A stretch of 64,000 nucleotides of DNA from CANIGN01 sp964538275 (GCA_964538275.1 CAZIFW010000002.1:43416-107415), one strand, 5' to 3'. Counted from the stretch's first letter, positions 18,059 through 27,590 are shown. The notes: generated from the sequence alone by a model not told the origin. Made by a program: numbers and translations.

Positions 18059-19117
18059 TTAAGCCTTCCTCGTTGTAAGTCCCGCAACTGTGAGCAAGCG
18101 AGGTGCCCAGTTGCTTAAAAATACGGGATCGATAGATTTATTTTTTGTGTAAAAGAGTGAGTTCCAATCGAGCTTAATAACTTTAGGACCAATGCGATCT
18201 TGCATCACACTCTCCATCAATCCCGGAGTTAAAACGCCACCGCCAAAGAAACACCATTTTTGAATGAGCTCTCTGGAGGATTGGGAAACATATACATCTT
18301 CGCTTTGTTGAAGCTCAGCTTTCCAGCGATTCAATGCACCTTTAAGGGCATCAGCTGCTTCTTGAGGAATGTTTTTTCCATCATTCACTTTTATAGCTTC
18401 CGCGTCGCTGTGATTTAAACCCAAAGCGCGCGCAAGAGAATCTGTAAAAAAGTATCCACCCAAAGTAAATTCACGGAAGAACTCTACTTTGCCATTTTTC
18501 CATACGGATACGCGTGTTCCCAAAGCTCCAATATCTACAAGTGCGACGCTTTCTCCCGCTGAAAAATGCAAGAGGTTGTTAGCTGCATCTGCAGTTGCAA
18601 GACTATCAAGATCAATAACTTTAACGTTTGCAGAAGCCTCAAGTAAAATTCCTTGTAGGTTTTCAACTTCTTGTCGTTGTGCTCCCACAAGCAAAACATC
18701 CCAACCCTTTGTTCCCGGAGGCGCGAGGGGAACGTTATCCCCTTCGCCAATGACTTGGTGAGAAATTAAAACGTTTGAAATGTCTGTAGGAAAAACTTGC
18801 TCTGCTTCCCAGCGCACTTGTTGCGGAATTTCTTTAACAGGAACCTTTGGCATAAGAATGCGCTTGGTAAGAATTCCTGAACCTCTAAATGATGTCGCAA
18901 TAGAGGGTTTCTTTTTTCGAAGACCTGCAAATCCGCTGGCTATTTGATTGATTAAAATGTCGCGTTGAGGATAATCGCGCTCAGTAACTGCGCCTGCGGG
19001 TAAAGAAAGGCATGCAAGATTACTTACTTCGTAGCCTTTTTTTGTAAATGAGCCTTCGACAATTTTAATGGCACTCGAGCCGATGTCGACACCCAGAAGA
19101 CGCGAACTAAATAGCAT
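18059..19117 (-). CDS. pilM: Type IV pilus assembly ATPase-like protein PilM
   Basis: Cytoplasmic actin-like protein that binds the N-terminal peptide of PilN. The phosphate-1 loop GVDIGSSAIKIVE lies at residues 9-21, a second conserved segment VALVDIGALGTRVSV near 190, and FFGGGVLTPGL near 292. Length 352 is typical. First of the M-N-O-P-Q set, 45 bases after pilD. Confidence 0.94.
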   Translation of the reverse strand: MLFSSRLLGVDIGSSAIKIVEGSFTKKGYEVSNLACLSLPAGAVTERDYPQRDILINQIASGFAGLRKKKPSIATSFRGSGILTKRILMPKVPVKEIPQQVRWEAEQVFPTDISNVLISHQVIGEGDNVPLAPPGTKGWDVLLVGAQRQEVENLQGILLEASANVKVIDLDSLATADAANNLLHFSAGESVALVDIGALGTRVSVWKNGKVEFFREFTLGGYFFTDSLARALGLNHSDAEAIKVNDGKNIPQEAADALKGALNRWKAELQQSEDVYVSQSSRELIQKWCFFGGGVLTPGLMESVMQDRIGPKVIKLDWNSLFYTKNKSIDPVFLSNWAPRLLTVAGLTTRKA

Positions 19118-19162
19118 CTTGAACAGATTCCCCCAATTATTAGTTTAGGTTAGGTCATTCAA

Positions 19163-19969
19163 TTATGTAACAGGGAAAAGAAGTATCTGAAGTTTTTTGA
19201 GTGTCCAAACAACAATCGCGCCCAAAGCTAGGAATGGGCCAAAGGGGATTGCTGTTTTTAAATCGCCCTTTTCTTTGAGCATTACTATCAATCCCACAAT
19301 GAGTCCGGTGATAGAAGCTGTCAAAACTAAGACAGGTAGTCCACTCACTCCAAGCCAAGTTCCCAGCCAGCCCATCATTTTTACATCGCCAAAACCAAGA
19401 CCTTCAATGCCTTTAATCTTTTCGTAGAACCAACCAATTGAAAAGAAAACTCCAAAACCAAAAAGTCCGCCCAACAAGGCATCTGTCAAAGGAGCGTCGA
19501 ATTTGAGCCAGTTGAAAAGCACAAGTGCAGCTGCAACTGCCCAGTTTCCTAAACTGAAGCGATCAGGAATAATTCTAAATTCCAAGTCGATGAATGTTAG
19601 AACAACGAGAGTCCAGAAAAAATAAAGATCAAAGAAAAAGTTTACATGTGTTTGTAAGTCCACGGCCGGAGTCCATGCGTAGATAAGCCCTACAAAAACA
19701 AAAGAACATGCAACTAAGAGTTCGATGAGAGGATAAACTATTGAAATAGGTTTTTTACATTTTCGGCACTTGCCGCCTAAGAAGAGGTAGCTAAGGACGG
19801 GAATGTTGTCGTACCAAAAAATCTTCTTCTTACATTTTGTGCAAAAACTGCGAGATTTAACTCTCATTCCAAGTGGGATATCGCGAGGAATTCGATATGC
19901 GGCCATCGCGCCAAAGGATCCAAAAAGTAAACCAAAAATAAAAAGGAGAATGAGTATTTCAAGTGTCAT
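19163..19969 (-). CDS. pilD: Prepilin peptidase/N-methyltransferase
   Basis: Cleaves and N-methylates type IV prepilins in the inner membrane. The N-terminal part has GSFGAMAAYRIPR and two zinc CxxC pairs (CTKC, CRKC). The two catalytic aspartates lie in TFIDLEFRIIPD and in GLGFGDVKMMG (the GxGD motif). About seven or eight membrane helices; 268 residues. Three bases separate it from the upstream ABC permease gene, and it precedes pilM in the same direction, so it is part of the pil transcript. It could process the pilin-like protein at 57880. Confidence 0.93.
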   Translation of the reverse strand: MTLEILILLFIFGLLFGSFGAMAAYRIPRDIPLGMRVKSRSFCTKCKKKIFWYDNIPVLSYLFLGGKCRKCKKPISIVYPLIELLVACSFVFVGLIYAWTPAVDLQTHVNFFFDLYFFWTLVVLTFIDLEFRIIPDRFSLGNWAVAAALVLFNWLKFDAPLTDALLGGLFGFGVFFSIGWFYEKIKGIEGLGFGDVKMMGWLGTWLGVSGLPVLVLTASITGLIVGLIVMLKEKGDLKTAIPFGPFLALGAIVVWTLKKLQILLFPVT

Positions 19970-19972
19970 AAT

Positions 19973-20743
19973 CTATAAATCCATCGTTTCCATTCTTGTT
20001 TTTGAGACAAACAAGAATATAAAGCTCCACGCAGCCGTGAGTCCAAGCATGACCAGTATCTGATCCCAACTAAAAGGATCTTGAAAGCCTACAAAGATTT
20101 TTATGTCCCACCATTCAAGTGGAGGTAGGAAATTTAAAACAAAAAGCACAACTTTATACAGAAGTTTAGTGACACCACTAAAGTTAGATTCCAAAACCAA
20201 AATTTCAAGATAACTCTTGCTGTGTAAGAGAGCTACTACGGCAAGTACTGCAAACCAAGAAAGTAAGGGCTTGAGGTAAAGCGAAAAGAGAAGGGCAAGC
20301 GAGAGTATAACAAGACTTTCAGTGAAGAGAAGAAATTGAGCTTGTAAGAGTATAGCGGGCGGAAAATTTCCAGCAGCACTCAAGGATCCTAGGCTTAAGA
20401 GTATTGTCCAAATACAAATTGAAATACCCAGCATAGCGCCAATTCCTAACCAATTTGCAATGATCCATTCACTTCTAGAAACTTTAAGAGTTAATACAAA
20501 AGAAAGTGTTTTGCGTTGAAGTTCTTCGTGAAACAGATGTGACCCTAAATATGTCGAAAGTAAAACAGTTACGATGTAACAAAAGCTCAAACTTAAATCC
20601 CAGTAGATTTTATCGGGCCGCACATAAGATGAAAAAGCGAGGAAAAGTGCAAAAGGAAAAAACGCAGTGGCTGCAGCGACAATGCCCCAACCAAGTTTCT
20701 GTTTAAGAAGTAGCTTTAATCGAAAGAAAGCTAGATTGATCAT
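19973..20743 (-). CDS. ABC-2 type transporter permease
   Basis: A membrane protein with about six hydrophobic helices and no soluble domain, typical of ABC-2 permeases of the NosY/CcmB kind, with ELQRKTLSFVLTLKVSR in the first cytoplasmic loop as in that family. The ATG at 20743 overlaps the ATPase stop as ATGA and is preferred over an earlier ATG at 20761 without a ribosome site. It pairs with the ATPase directly upstream and is followed by pilD three bases later, which suggests the transporter serves pilus biogenesis or is simply embedded in the operon. Confidence 0.85.
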   Translation of the reverse strand: MINLAFFRLKLLLKQKLGWGIVAAATAFFPFALFLAFSSYVRPDKIYWDLSLSFCYIVTVLLSTYLGSHLFHEELQRKTLSFVLTLKVSRSEWIIANWLGIGAMLGISICIWTILLSLGSLSAAGNFPPAILLQAQFLLFTESLVILSLALLFSLYLKPLLSWFAVLAVVALLHSKSYLEILVLESNFSGVTKLLYKVVLFVLNFLPPLEWWDIKIFVGFQDPFSWDQILVMLGLTAAWSFIFLFVSKTRMETMDL

Positions 20744-21435
20744 GTGAGCTGCTCTCTCCATTTATAGAGTTCGGGGAGAATTTTTTCTTTGGAGCCACTC
20801 TGAGCTAACTTTCCTTTATCGAGGACTAATACATGATCAGCAAGAAATTCTACGTCACGCAGTGAGTGTGTAGAGATGAGCAAAGTCTTTTCAGCCTTGC
20901 GCCAATTGAGTAAAAAATGTCTAAGCCATTCTTGAGCGCGAAAATCTAAACCCGTCATAGGTTCATCAAGAATTAAAAAGCTTGGATTGCGAATGAGAAG
21001 ACATGCGAGTCCGAGTCTTTGAGTCATGCCTTTGCTGAATTCTCCCACTCGACTTGTTGCGCGCTCGGAGAGTCCAACAGTTGTGAGAATTTCTTTAAGT
21101 TTTTCTCGAGGAGTATGATCTTCCACACAAAGAGAAAGTATTTCAAGTGGAGTCATCTCCGGCCAGAAGGCTACAAGTTCGGGCAAGAAGGCTACGCGGC
21201 TCTTGGCTTCAAGGCTTCCGGGGGCAGCTGTTTCGAAATAAGTGATTTTTCCTTCATTTGGAAAAATCAAGCCCATTAAGCATTTTAATAAAGTAGATTT
21301 TCCCGCGCCATTGGCTCCGACTAACGCGATGCTCTGTCCGGAAAATATTTCAAAACTCACATCTTCTAAAACCGGTTTAGAAAAAATTTTTGTGAGATTC
21401 TCAACTTTTAGAGAGCTCGAAGTTTTTGTAGACAT
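20740..21435 (-). CDS. ABC transporter ATP-binding protein
   Basis: A 231-residue nucleotide-binding subunit with Walker A GANGAGKST (about 35-43), a signature FSKGMTQRLGLA (about 134-145) that replaces the LSGGQ with SKGM, as is common in ABC-2 exporters, Walker B FLILDEPMTGLD (about 155-166) and the H-loop STHS. First gene of the minus-strand pil transcript; recA lies divergently 140 bases away. Confidence 0.9.
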   Translation of the reverse strand: MSTKTSSSLKVENLTKIFSKPVLEDVSFEIFSGQSIALVGANGAGKSTLLKCLMGLIFPNEGKITYFETAAPGSLEAKSRVAFLPELVAFWPEMTPLEILSLCVEDHTPREKLKEILTTVGLSERATSRVGEFSKGMTQRLGLACLLIRNPSFLILDEPMTGLDFRAQEWLRHFLLNWRKAEKTLLISTHSLRDVEFLADHVLVLDKGKLAQSGSKEKILPELYKWREQLT

Positions 21436-21575
21436 TTTTATTTAGTGTAGGGCGCTTATTAAAATTCGTTAAATTTATTAGTGTATTGGAATTGCGCAGC
21501 GCAATGGCACTGAATTTGCTGGACACAAATATGGCCCTGACTCAAAGTTATGAACCAGGCCAAGAAGGAGTACGA

Positions 21576-22730
21576 ATGAACAAAGTACAAGAAACCCAAA
21601 CAACAACGAATTCAAAGCAAACGGAAAAGCAAAAAGCACTTGAGCTAGCGCTTTCCACCATTCAAAAACAATTCGGAAAAGGTGCGATCATGCGTCTTGG
21701 TGCCGACTCTCTGGCTTTATCTGAGGGGATTCCTGTATTTTCTACAGGCTCTGTAGGATTGGATATCGCTTTAGGTATTGGCGGTCTTCCTAAGGGGAGA
21801 ATTATCGAAGTTTTTGGTCCTGAATCTTCTGGTAAGACAACACTCTTTCTTCAAGCAGCAGCTGAGTGTCAAAAACGCGGAGGCACGGTGGCGTTCATCG
21901 ATGCTGAGCATGCATTGGATGTACAGTATGCAAGAAAACTTGGGCTTAAAGTAGAAGATGTTATTATTTCTCAGCCGGACACTGGCGAACAAGCGCTCGA
22001 GATTACAGACATGCTTGTGCGTTCCGGTAGCGTAGATTTTATTATCGTAGACTCAGTAGCCGCTCTTGTTCCTCGCGCGGAAATCGAAGGCGAAATGGGA
22101 GACTCTCACATGGGTCTTCAAGCGCGTTTGATGAGCCAAGCTTTAAGAAAGCTCACAGGTTCTATTAACCGCAGTCATTGCACAGTGGGATTCATCAACC
22201 AATTGCGTATGAAAATTGGTGTTATGTTTGGAAACCCTGAAACAACTACGGGCGGAAACGCACTTAAGTTTTATGCTTCTATTCGTCTAGATATTCGCCG
22301 TATTTCTGCACTTAAAGAAGGTGAAGAAGTTACGGGTTCACGCGTACGTGTGAAAGTTGTTAAGAACAAACTCGCAGCTCCGTTCAAGCAAGCTGAGTTT
22401 GACGTAGATCATGGTCAGGGCGTGAACAGATGGGGTGAAATTCTAGACCTCGCAACGGCTAAAAACATCATTGATAAGAGTGGGTCTTGGTACAGCTACA
22501 AAGGTGAGCGCATGGGCCAAGGTCGCGATCAGTCTGTGACTTACTTAAAAGAAAATGCTCCTTTAATGGAAGAGCTCACAAAACTTGTTTTCGAAGCACA
22601 TGGACTTAAAGTCCCTGCTGGTTCTATAAAAGGACCTGTTGCGGCGGAAGCAGAAGAAGCTCCTGCTAAAGAGAAAGAAAAAGAAGCGGTAAAAGGCTCG
22701 GCTCTTAAGAGTAAGGCTGGAAACGCATAA
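21576..22730 (+). CDS. recA: Recombinase RecA
   Basis: DNA strand exchange and SOS coprotease. Walker A GPESSGKT at residues 81-88, VFIDAEHALD-type Walker B region, and GGNALKFYAS conserved motif. The ATG at 21576 follows AAGGAG by seven bases and gives 384 residues; the longer frame from 21486 would add a meaningless extension. The C-terminus is an acidic/Lys-rich tail. I see no recognisable LexA box upstream. The M50 protease gene follows after 14 bases. Confidence 0.97.
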   Translation: MNKVQETQTTTNSKQTEKQKALELALSTIQKQFGKGAIMRLGADSLALSEGIPVFSTGSVGLDIALGIGGLPKGRIIEVFGPESSGKTTLFLQAAAECQKRGGTVAFIDAEHALDVQYARKLGLKVEDVIISQPDTGEQALEITDMLVRSGSVDFIIVDSVAALVPRAEIEGEMGDSHMGLQARLMSQALRKLTGSINRSHCTVGFINQLRMKIGVMFGNPETTTGGNALKFYASIRLDIRRISALKEGEEVTGSRVRVKVVKNKLAAPFKQAEFDVDHGQGVNRWGEILDLATAKNIIDKSGSWYSYKGERMGQGRDQSVTYLKENAPLMEELTKLVFEAHGLKVPAGSIKGPVAAEAEEAPAKEKEKEAVKGSALKSKAGNA

Positions 22731-22744
22731 TTTAAGGAGTTGAA

Positions 22745-23404
22745 GTGGATTTATTGGGCGGTGAATTTTTAAGAAAGTTACTTCTTATGGGCCCGCCCTT
22801 TATTCTAAGCTTGAGCGTTCACGAATGGGCGCATGCTTGGAGTGCAAATAAACTCGGAGATCCCACGGCTAAGAATATGGGGCGTATGACCCTAGATCCT
22901 ATGGCCCATATTAGCTGGATTGGGACAGTACTAATTCCTGCAATTTCGATCGCAATTGGGGGTTTTTTCTTTGGTTGGGCTAAGCCCGTACCCGTAGATA
23001 CTCGTTATTTTAAAAAGCCTCGTGCTGGAATGGCCTATGTGGCCGCTGCCGGACCTATTTCAAATATCGTTTTAGCTTTTATTTTGAGTGTAGTGATTGG
23101 GTTACTTTATAACGGCAATTACTCCCTTGAAGGAGCAAGCGCTTTCAAGCAATCCGGAATGATGATGCTGCAATTCGCAGTACAAATTAACGTGGCGTTG
23201 GCTGTGTTTAATATGGTTCCTCTGCCTCCATTGGATGGGTCTCGTATTTTACAGGGATTGGTACCTCGTGAAATGGCCAATAAAATTGATCAGGCCGCAC
23301 CCATGATGGAAATGCTCTTATTTGTGCTCATTTTTACAGGTATTTTTAGGTTTTTAATGATCCCTATGGGTATTTTGATGAACCTCTATCAGCGACTTTG
23401 GTAA
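22745..23404 (+). CDS. Site-2-protease family (M50) membrane metalloprotease
   Basis: An integral membrane protease with the zinc motif HEWAH (residues 22-26) and the second metal-ligand motif PLPPLDGSRIL (about 160). Five or six membrane helices in 219 residues, matching the small YwhC/YyaD-like branch of M50 enzymes. Translation begins at a GTG after a strong AAGGAG. It follows recA by 14 bases and precedes scpA, an arrangement also seen in other bacteria where this gene sits next to scpAB. Substrate unknown. Confidence 0.88.
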   Translation: MDLLGGEFLRKLLLMGPPFILSLSVHEWAHAWSANKLGDPTAKNMGRMTLDPMAHISWIGTVLIPAISIAIGGFFFGWAKPVPVDTRYFKKPRAGMAYVAAAGPISNIVLAFILSVVIGLLYNGNYSLEGASAFKQSGMMMLQFAVQINVALAVFNMVPLPPLDGSRILQGLVPREMANKIDQAAPMMEMLLFVLIFTGIFRFLMIPMGILMNLYQRLW

Positions 23405-23470
23405 TAAAGTTTTTTAGATTTCGACATTTTGGGCTTCTGAAATAGTCTCAATGTGCTAAATTTTTTAGTT

Positions 23471-24247
23471 ATGGATCGACATGCTGTGGTTTTAGATTGT
23501 CGGGTGCAAATCCCGCACTTTGAGGGGCCTTTGGACCTGCTCTTGCACCTCATAAAATCGCATGAGTTTGATATCCGCACCCTTTCTATTTCTCAAATCA
23601 CTAAACAATACCTTTTGTATTTGGATTACATGCGTGAGCTCAATTTGGATATGGCCAGTGAATATCTCGTCATGGCCGCAACTCTTACGCACCTAAAAAG
23701 CCAAGTCATTCTTCCTCAGGATCTTGTGGCAGGTGAAATGGGCGCTGATCCTCGTGCTCAATTGATCCGAAAACTGCTTGAATTAAAATGTTACAAAGAA
23801 CTCGCAAGCTCTCTTGAAAGCAGACCTCGTTTAGGTCGCGATGTGTTTTTGTCTAAGAACACAGGGCTTGAAGAGATTGAAGATACACTTGAACCCGAAG
23901 TTTCTCTCACCAACCCATTCCAACTGATTGAAGCTTACAAGTTTATGATCAAACGTCGTGATGGGGTGGTTCATAAAGTTTTTGAAGATTCCATACCTGT
24001 AAGTTCTTGCTTAAAGAATATTGTAGAAAGACTTAAAACGGAGGAAGAGATTCCTTTTGCAACTTTATTGCCAAATCCGTCTAAGACCACACATATGATT
24101 TCAAACTTCTTGGCCACTTTGGAATTGGCAAAAATTCAAATCAGTGGATTTAGACAAGATGAGACCTTTGGGCCAATCACTATTTACAGAAAGAAAAGCA
24201 TTGAAGAACTCAATGGCTTAGACAAGCTAGACTTGAGTTGGGCGTAG
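23471..24247 (+). CDS. scpA: Segregation and condensation protein A
   Basis: Kleisin subunit that bridges SMC heads. Conserved FEGPLDLLLHLIKSHEFDI near residues 18-34 and the MASEYLVMAATLTHLKSQVILP helix near 60-80; 258 residues from the ATG at 23471. A GTG at 23453 is in frame, but the ATG suits the family. No Shine-Dalgarno is visible; a TAAATT lies 9 bases before the ATG. scpB follows after two bases, so they are one operon. Confidence 0.93.
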   Translation: MDRHAVVLDCRVQIPHFEGPLDLLLHLIKSHEFDIRTLSISQITKQYLLYLDYMRELNLDMASEYLVMAATLTHLKSQVILPQDLVAGEMGADPRAQLIRKLLELKCYKELASSLESRPRLGRDVFLSKNTGLEEIEDTLEPEVSLTNPFQLIEAYKFMIKRRDGVVHKVFEDSIPVSSCLKNIVERLKTEEEIPFATLLPNPSKTTHMISNFLATLELAKIQISGFRQDETFGPITIYRKKSIEELNGLDKLDLSWA

Positions 24248-24249
24248 TC

Positions 24250-25158
24250 ATGAAGAAAAAGAAAAACAAAAAAGAAACCATTGAAGAAGCCGTTCTTGTA
24301 GAAGAGCAAGTATCAGAAGAAGTTCTGGTTGAAAGTTCTGAGACAATTGAAGAGTCTGTAACTCTTGAGTTAAGCGCAGAAGAAAACGCTGCTGATCAAG
24401 AAGTAGAAGCTACTGAGGCTGAGGAAGCTCCATCCGTTGAGGCTTCTGGAAAAACACTTATTACTGATATTAACGAAATTGAAAGTGCTGTTTTAGCACT
24501 TATATTTGCAAGCCCAGTTGCATTGAGTACTAAAAAGCTTAAAAACTTACTCTTTCACGGTGGCTATGACACTGCTCAGTTAGATTTAGTTTTCGAATCA
24601 CTCTCGCAGTCTTTTGAGGAAAAAGGTATTCAGCTTGCAAAAGTTGCTGGCGGCTATCAGCTCAGAAGTAATCCAAAATACGCAGAGATTGTTCAAAAAC
24701 TAGTTGAAGAAAAACCACAACGACTTTCTAAGTCTGCACTCGAAGTGTTGGCTATTGTTGCTTACAAGCAACCTATTATCCGCGCCGATATTGACCACGT
24801 GAGAGGCACAGACTCAGGCCACTTACTAAAGAGCCTTTTAGAGAAAAACTTGGTGCGAACTGAGGGACACAAAGAAAGTGCAGGCCGCCCATTACTGTAC
24901 GGAACCACTCCTTATTTCTTAGAAGTATTCACTTTGAGTTCTTTGGATGATCTTCCTGCGATTGAAGACTTTGAGCGCGAGCTTAAAGATGTAGATACCG
25001 AAGCAGGAGAGGGTGGGCTTGTTATGAATGCAGATCCACTCTTTGGATCTTTGGACGCAAATGCTGATCGAGGAGATTATGATGCACCTGCTGAAGATCA
25101 AGTAGAAGCTCCTGACTTTGGCGAAGCTGAGCGCGCTTTAGAAGAAACGACACATTAA
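24250..25158 (+). CDS. scpB: Segregation and condensation protein B
   Basis: Second non-SMC subunit of condensin, with two winged-helix domains. The core (about residues 75-235) contains LEVLAIVAYKQPIIRADI and the VRTEGHKESAGRPLLYGTT segment that defines ScpB. Both ends carry acidic, Glu/Ala-rich extensions (1-70 and about 240-302) not present in the shortest homologues. The ATG is two bases after the scpA stop. Confidence 0.93.
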   Translation: MKKKKNKKETIEEAVLVEEQVSEEVLVESSETIEESVTLELSAEENAADQEVEATEAEEAPSVEASGKTLITDINEIESAVLALIFASPVALSTKKLKNLLFHGGYDTAQLDLVFESLSQSFEEKGIQLAKVAGGYQLRSNPKYAEIVQKLVEEKPQRLSKSALEVLAIVAYKQPIIRADIDHVRGTDSGHLLKSLLEKNLVRTEGHKESAGRPLLYGTTPYFLEVFTLSSLDDLPAIEDFERELKDVDTEAGEGGLVMNADPLFGSLDANADRGDYDAPAEDQVEAPDFGEAERALEETTH

Positions 25159-25179
25159 TTGCCTGAAATTTTATAAGTT

Positions 25180-26292
25180 ATGCAACATTTTGTGCTTAAG
25201 CTTGGGACTCGAGTTGTAAGTGACGAAAATGGATCTATTGCAACTGAACGCCTAAATTCAATAGTCTCTTCTTGTGCCAAGCTTTGGAAAGAGAAAAAAC
25301 GCTTTGCCATAGTGTCTTCGGGTGCAATTGGCTTAGGGCGAAGTGTATTGGGTCTTAAAAAAAGCTTGGAGCTATCAGATAAACAGGCCAGCGCAGCTGT
25401 GGGACAAGGTTTACTTATGCGCTACTACTTTGATGCATTTGCTGCGCATGAAATTGTAGTGGCTCAAGTTTTAGTTACAGCAGAAGATTTTTCTAAAAGA
25501 GAAAATTTTCAAAATTTGAAACGAACACTCGAACGCTTGTTTGAGTTGAATGTCATTCCAATTTTGAACGAAAATGACTGCATAGCGACGAAAGAGATTG
25601 ATGATCTTTCTAAAAAGAAGAGTTTTGGAGACAATGATGCACTTTCTGCAATTGTAGCTTCAAAGCTTGGAGCTGAGCTTTTGATACTTTTGACCGATGT
25701 GGAGGGTGTTTACACAGATAATCCGCATAAAAATAAAAGTGCAAAGAAATTAGAAAAAATTACATCGCTAAAGGAGCTCGATAGCATTCAAACCAAAGGC
25801 AAGAGTGATGTGGGTCGAGGCGGCATGAGTTCTAAATTGATGGCCGCTAAGATGGCTGCAATCAATGGCTGCGCAACTGTCATTGCTTCTGGTTTTGAAA
25901 ATCAAACTCTTGATAAAATTTTTAATGATCAGTCTACGGGTACGTGGATTTCTGCCAGCGCTAAACTCAATACGCGTAAAAATTGGATTGGCTCTGCTTC
26001 TGGCTTTAAAGGTGTGATTGTTTTAAATGAGGGTGCCGTGACCGCACTCAAAGACAAGGGCGCAAGTTTACTCTCAGTAGGAATAACATCCATTAAGGGA
26101 ACTTTTCAGGTTAATGATGTTGTAAGTGTACAAAATGAAAGCGGTGATGAGCTGGGACGTGGTTTGAGTTTTTATTCATCAAAAGATGTGCAAAAAATGA
26201 TGGGTAAACGCAGCGCTGAGCTTAAAAAAACTTTAGGTGCTGAATACGCACGTGAAGTTATTCACAGAGATAACTTGGTTCTTTTTGTTTAA
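25180..26292 (+). CDS. proB: Glutamate 5-kinase
   Basis: First step of proline synthesis. An amino-acid kinase domain (KLGTRVVS at 7-14, SSGAIGLG near 48, NENDC near 130) is followed by a C-terminal PUA domain (about 280-370). Length 370 is normal. It follows scpB by 21 bases. Its partner proA lies 2.5 kb downstream, separated by four minus-strand genes, unlike the usual proBA operon. Confidence 0.94.
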   Translation: MQHFVLKLGTRVVSDENGSIATERLNSIVSSCAKLWKEKKRFAIVSSGAIGLGRSVLGLKKSLELSDKQASAAVGQGLLMRYYFDAFAAHEIVVAQVLVTAEDFSKRENFQNLKRTLERLFELNVIPILNENDCIATKEIDDLSKKKSFGDNDALSAIVASKLGAELLILLTDVEGVYTDNPHKNKSAKKLEKITSLKELDSIQTKGKSDVGRGGMSSKLMAAKMAAINGCATVIASGFENQTLDKIFNDQSTGTWISASAKLNTRKNWIGSASGFKGVIVLNEGAVTALKDKGASLLSVGITSIKGTFQVNDVVSVQNESGDELGRGLSFYSSKDVQKMMGKRSAELKKTLGAEYAREVIHRDNLVLFV

Positions 26293-26293
26293 T

Positions 26294-26896
26294 TTATTGT
26301 CTAGGATTACAAGTCTTCCACTGAAGGTGGTAAGTCATGGCTCCTTGGACATCAGCACTATCAATCACACTCAAGGCTTGTTCTCTTTGTCGGTTGGATT
26401 GAACCTTCATAACAGAATGTGCTCTTAGTATCATAGGTCTGCCACATGGAGACCATTCTCTTCTGGGCGACTCTATAGAACTGTTGCTAATAAAGTCATC
26501 TTCTAGAGGGCCGTTAAATGTTTGAGTGTTTCGAGGCCCAACGCGACCTCCAAAAAAATAATCAACACTAAACTGGGATTGCGCTCCAGCGGGTAAAGAA
26601 TTAAATCCTCGATAATCTATTTTGAGTACGGCAACGCTATATCCTCGGGGGACTTCTATAGGAATTAAAATGTTACAACCCTTGCGATCTTGCTGTCTGC
26701 GTAGATTTCCTCCGGCTTCAACATTGTAATCATCAAACAAAACACTCAATGTTTGACCATCAGCAGAAATGGAAGCAGAGGAGTTTCGATTGTTGCAACC
26801 CGTGCCTACAAAACTTGGTTCACCAATTCGTACATTGGTTTGTGCAAAAGATTGAAGAGATAAAATAATTCCTAAACCTAAAAATAACTTGTTCAT
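26294..26896 (-). CDS. Secreted DUF4360-like protein, copy 1
   Basis: A 200-residue exported protein (signal peptide about 1-18) that matches the DUF4360 pattern: GTGCNNRNSSASISADG, a LSVLFDDYNVEAG strand, KGCNILIPIEVPRGYSVAV and DYRGFNSLP. It is clearly a paralogue of the next gene upstream. AAGG lies before the ATG. Function of the family is unknown. Its end is two bases from the proB end on the opposite strand. Confidence 0.8.
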   Translation of the reverse strand: MNKLFLGLGIILSLQSFAQTNVRIGEPSFVGTGCNNRNSSASISADGQTLSVLFDDYNVEAGGNLRRQQDRKGCNILIPIEVPRGYSVAVLKIDYRGFNSLPAGAQSQFSVDYFFGGRVGPRNTQTFNGPLEDDFISNSSIESPRREWSPCGRPMILRAHSVMKVQSNRQREQALSVIDSADVQGAMTYHLQWKTCNPRQ

Positions 26897-26940
26897 AGAA
26901 CGCTACCTTATAAAAATTGACTGAAAAATTAAGATTCTAG

Positions 26941-26974
26941 GGCCTAGAGTTTGTGTTTAACTAAACTCTAGGCC
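26941..26974 (-). terminator. Intergenic hairpin between the two DUF4360-like genes
   Basis: A 12-bp perfect stem (GGCCTAGAGTTT, 26941-26952, with 26963-26974) and a 10-base loop, downstream of the second DUF4360-like gene on the minus strand. The T-tract is not immediate (TTAATTTTT about 10 bases later), so it may be a partial terminator or an attenuator. Confidence 0.55.
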
Positions 26975-26996
26975 GGGTATTAAATTACAAAAAGAG

Positions 26997-27590
26997 TTAG
27001 CGACAACGTCTAAATTGTAAGTGGTACACTAGGCCTGCTTGAACGTCGGCACTATCAACAGTCGCAAGTGTTTGATCATTTCGGCTGTTGGTAGTTGCTC
27101 TCATGCTTGAGTTAGCACGCAAGATGACTTGCTCACCACAGGCTGACCATACAAGAGAAGATGCAACAAGATTGTTAGTGATCATGTATTCATCTTCTAA
27201 AGGACCTGTGAAGTCACGTGTGTAACGTGGGCCACGGCTGCCAGCAAAGAAATACTCCACGTTAAATTGCGAAGAAGCTCCTCTGGGCAAAGCATTGAAT
27301 CCTCTGTAGTCTACTTTGAAGACAGCAACGCTGTATCCGTTTGGAACGTGTACTGGTACAGATACGTTACAACTCTTACGATCTAAACGACGATTTGTTG
27401 GGCGACCTGCTTCAACAACGTATTGGTCGAAAAGAATGCTGACTGCTTTTCCATCATTGCTGATAGATGCTGATGCCGTACCTGCAGGACAACCGTTACC
27501 ACCAAAAGCGGGTGTTCCAAGTTGAACTCCTACTTGCGCAAATGCGCTCGAACCCATGACTAGACCTACTGTTAATAATATTTTTTTCAT
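26997..27590 (-). CDS. Secreted DUF4360-like protein, copy 2
   Basis: 197 residues with a signal peptide (about 1-19, ending FAQ) and the same pattern as its neighbour: GNGCPAGTASASISNDG, VSILFDQYVVEAG, KSCNVSVPVHVPNGYSVAVFKVDYRGFNALP. The ATG at 27590 follows AGAGGGG closely, so the longer frame to 27704 is not used. Copy 1 lies about 100 bases downstream behind a hairpin. The two are products of a tandem duplication and are probably surface or periplasmic proteins of unknown role. Confidence 0.8.
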   Translation of the reverse strand: MKKILLTVGLVMGSSAFAQVGVQLGTPAFGGNGCPAGTASASISNDGKAVSILFDQYVVEAGRPTNRRLDRKSCNVSVPVHVPNGYSVAVFKVDYRGFNALPRGASSQFNVEYFFAGSRGPRYTRDFTGPLEDEYMITNNLVASSLVWSACGEQVILRANSSMRATTNSRNDQTLATVDSADVQAGLVYHLQFRRCR

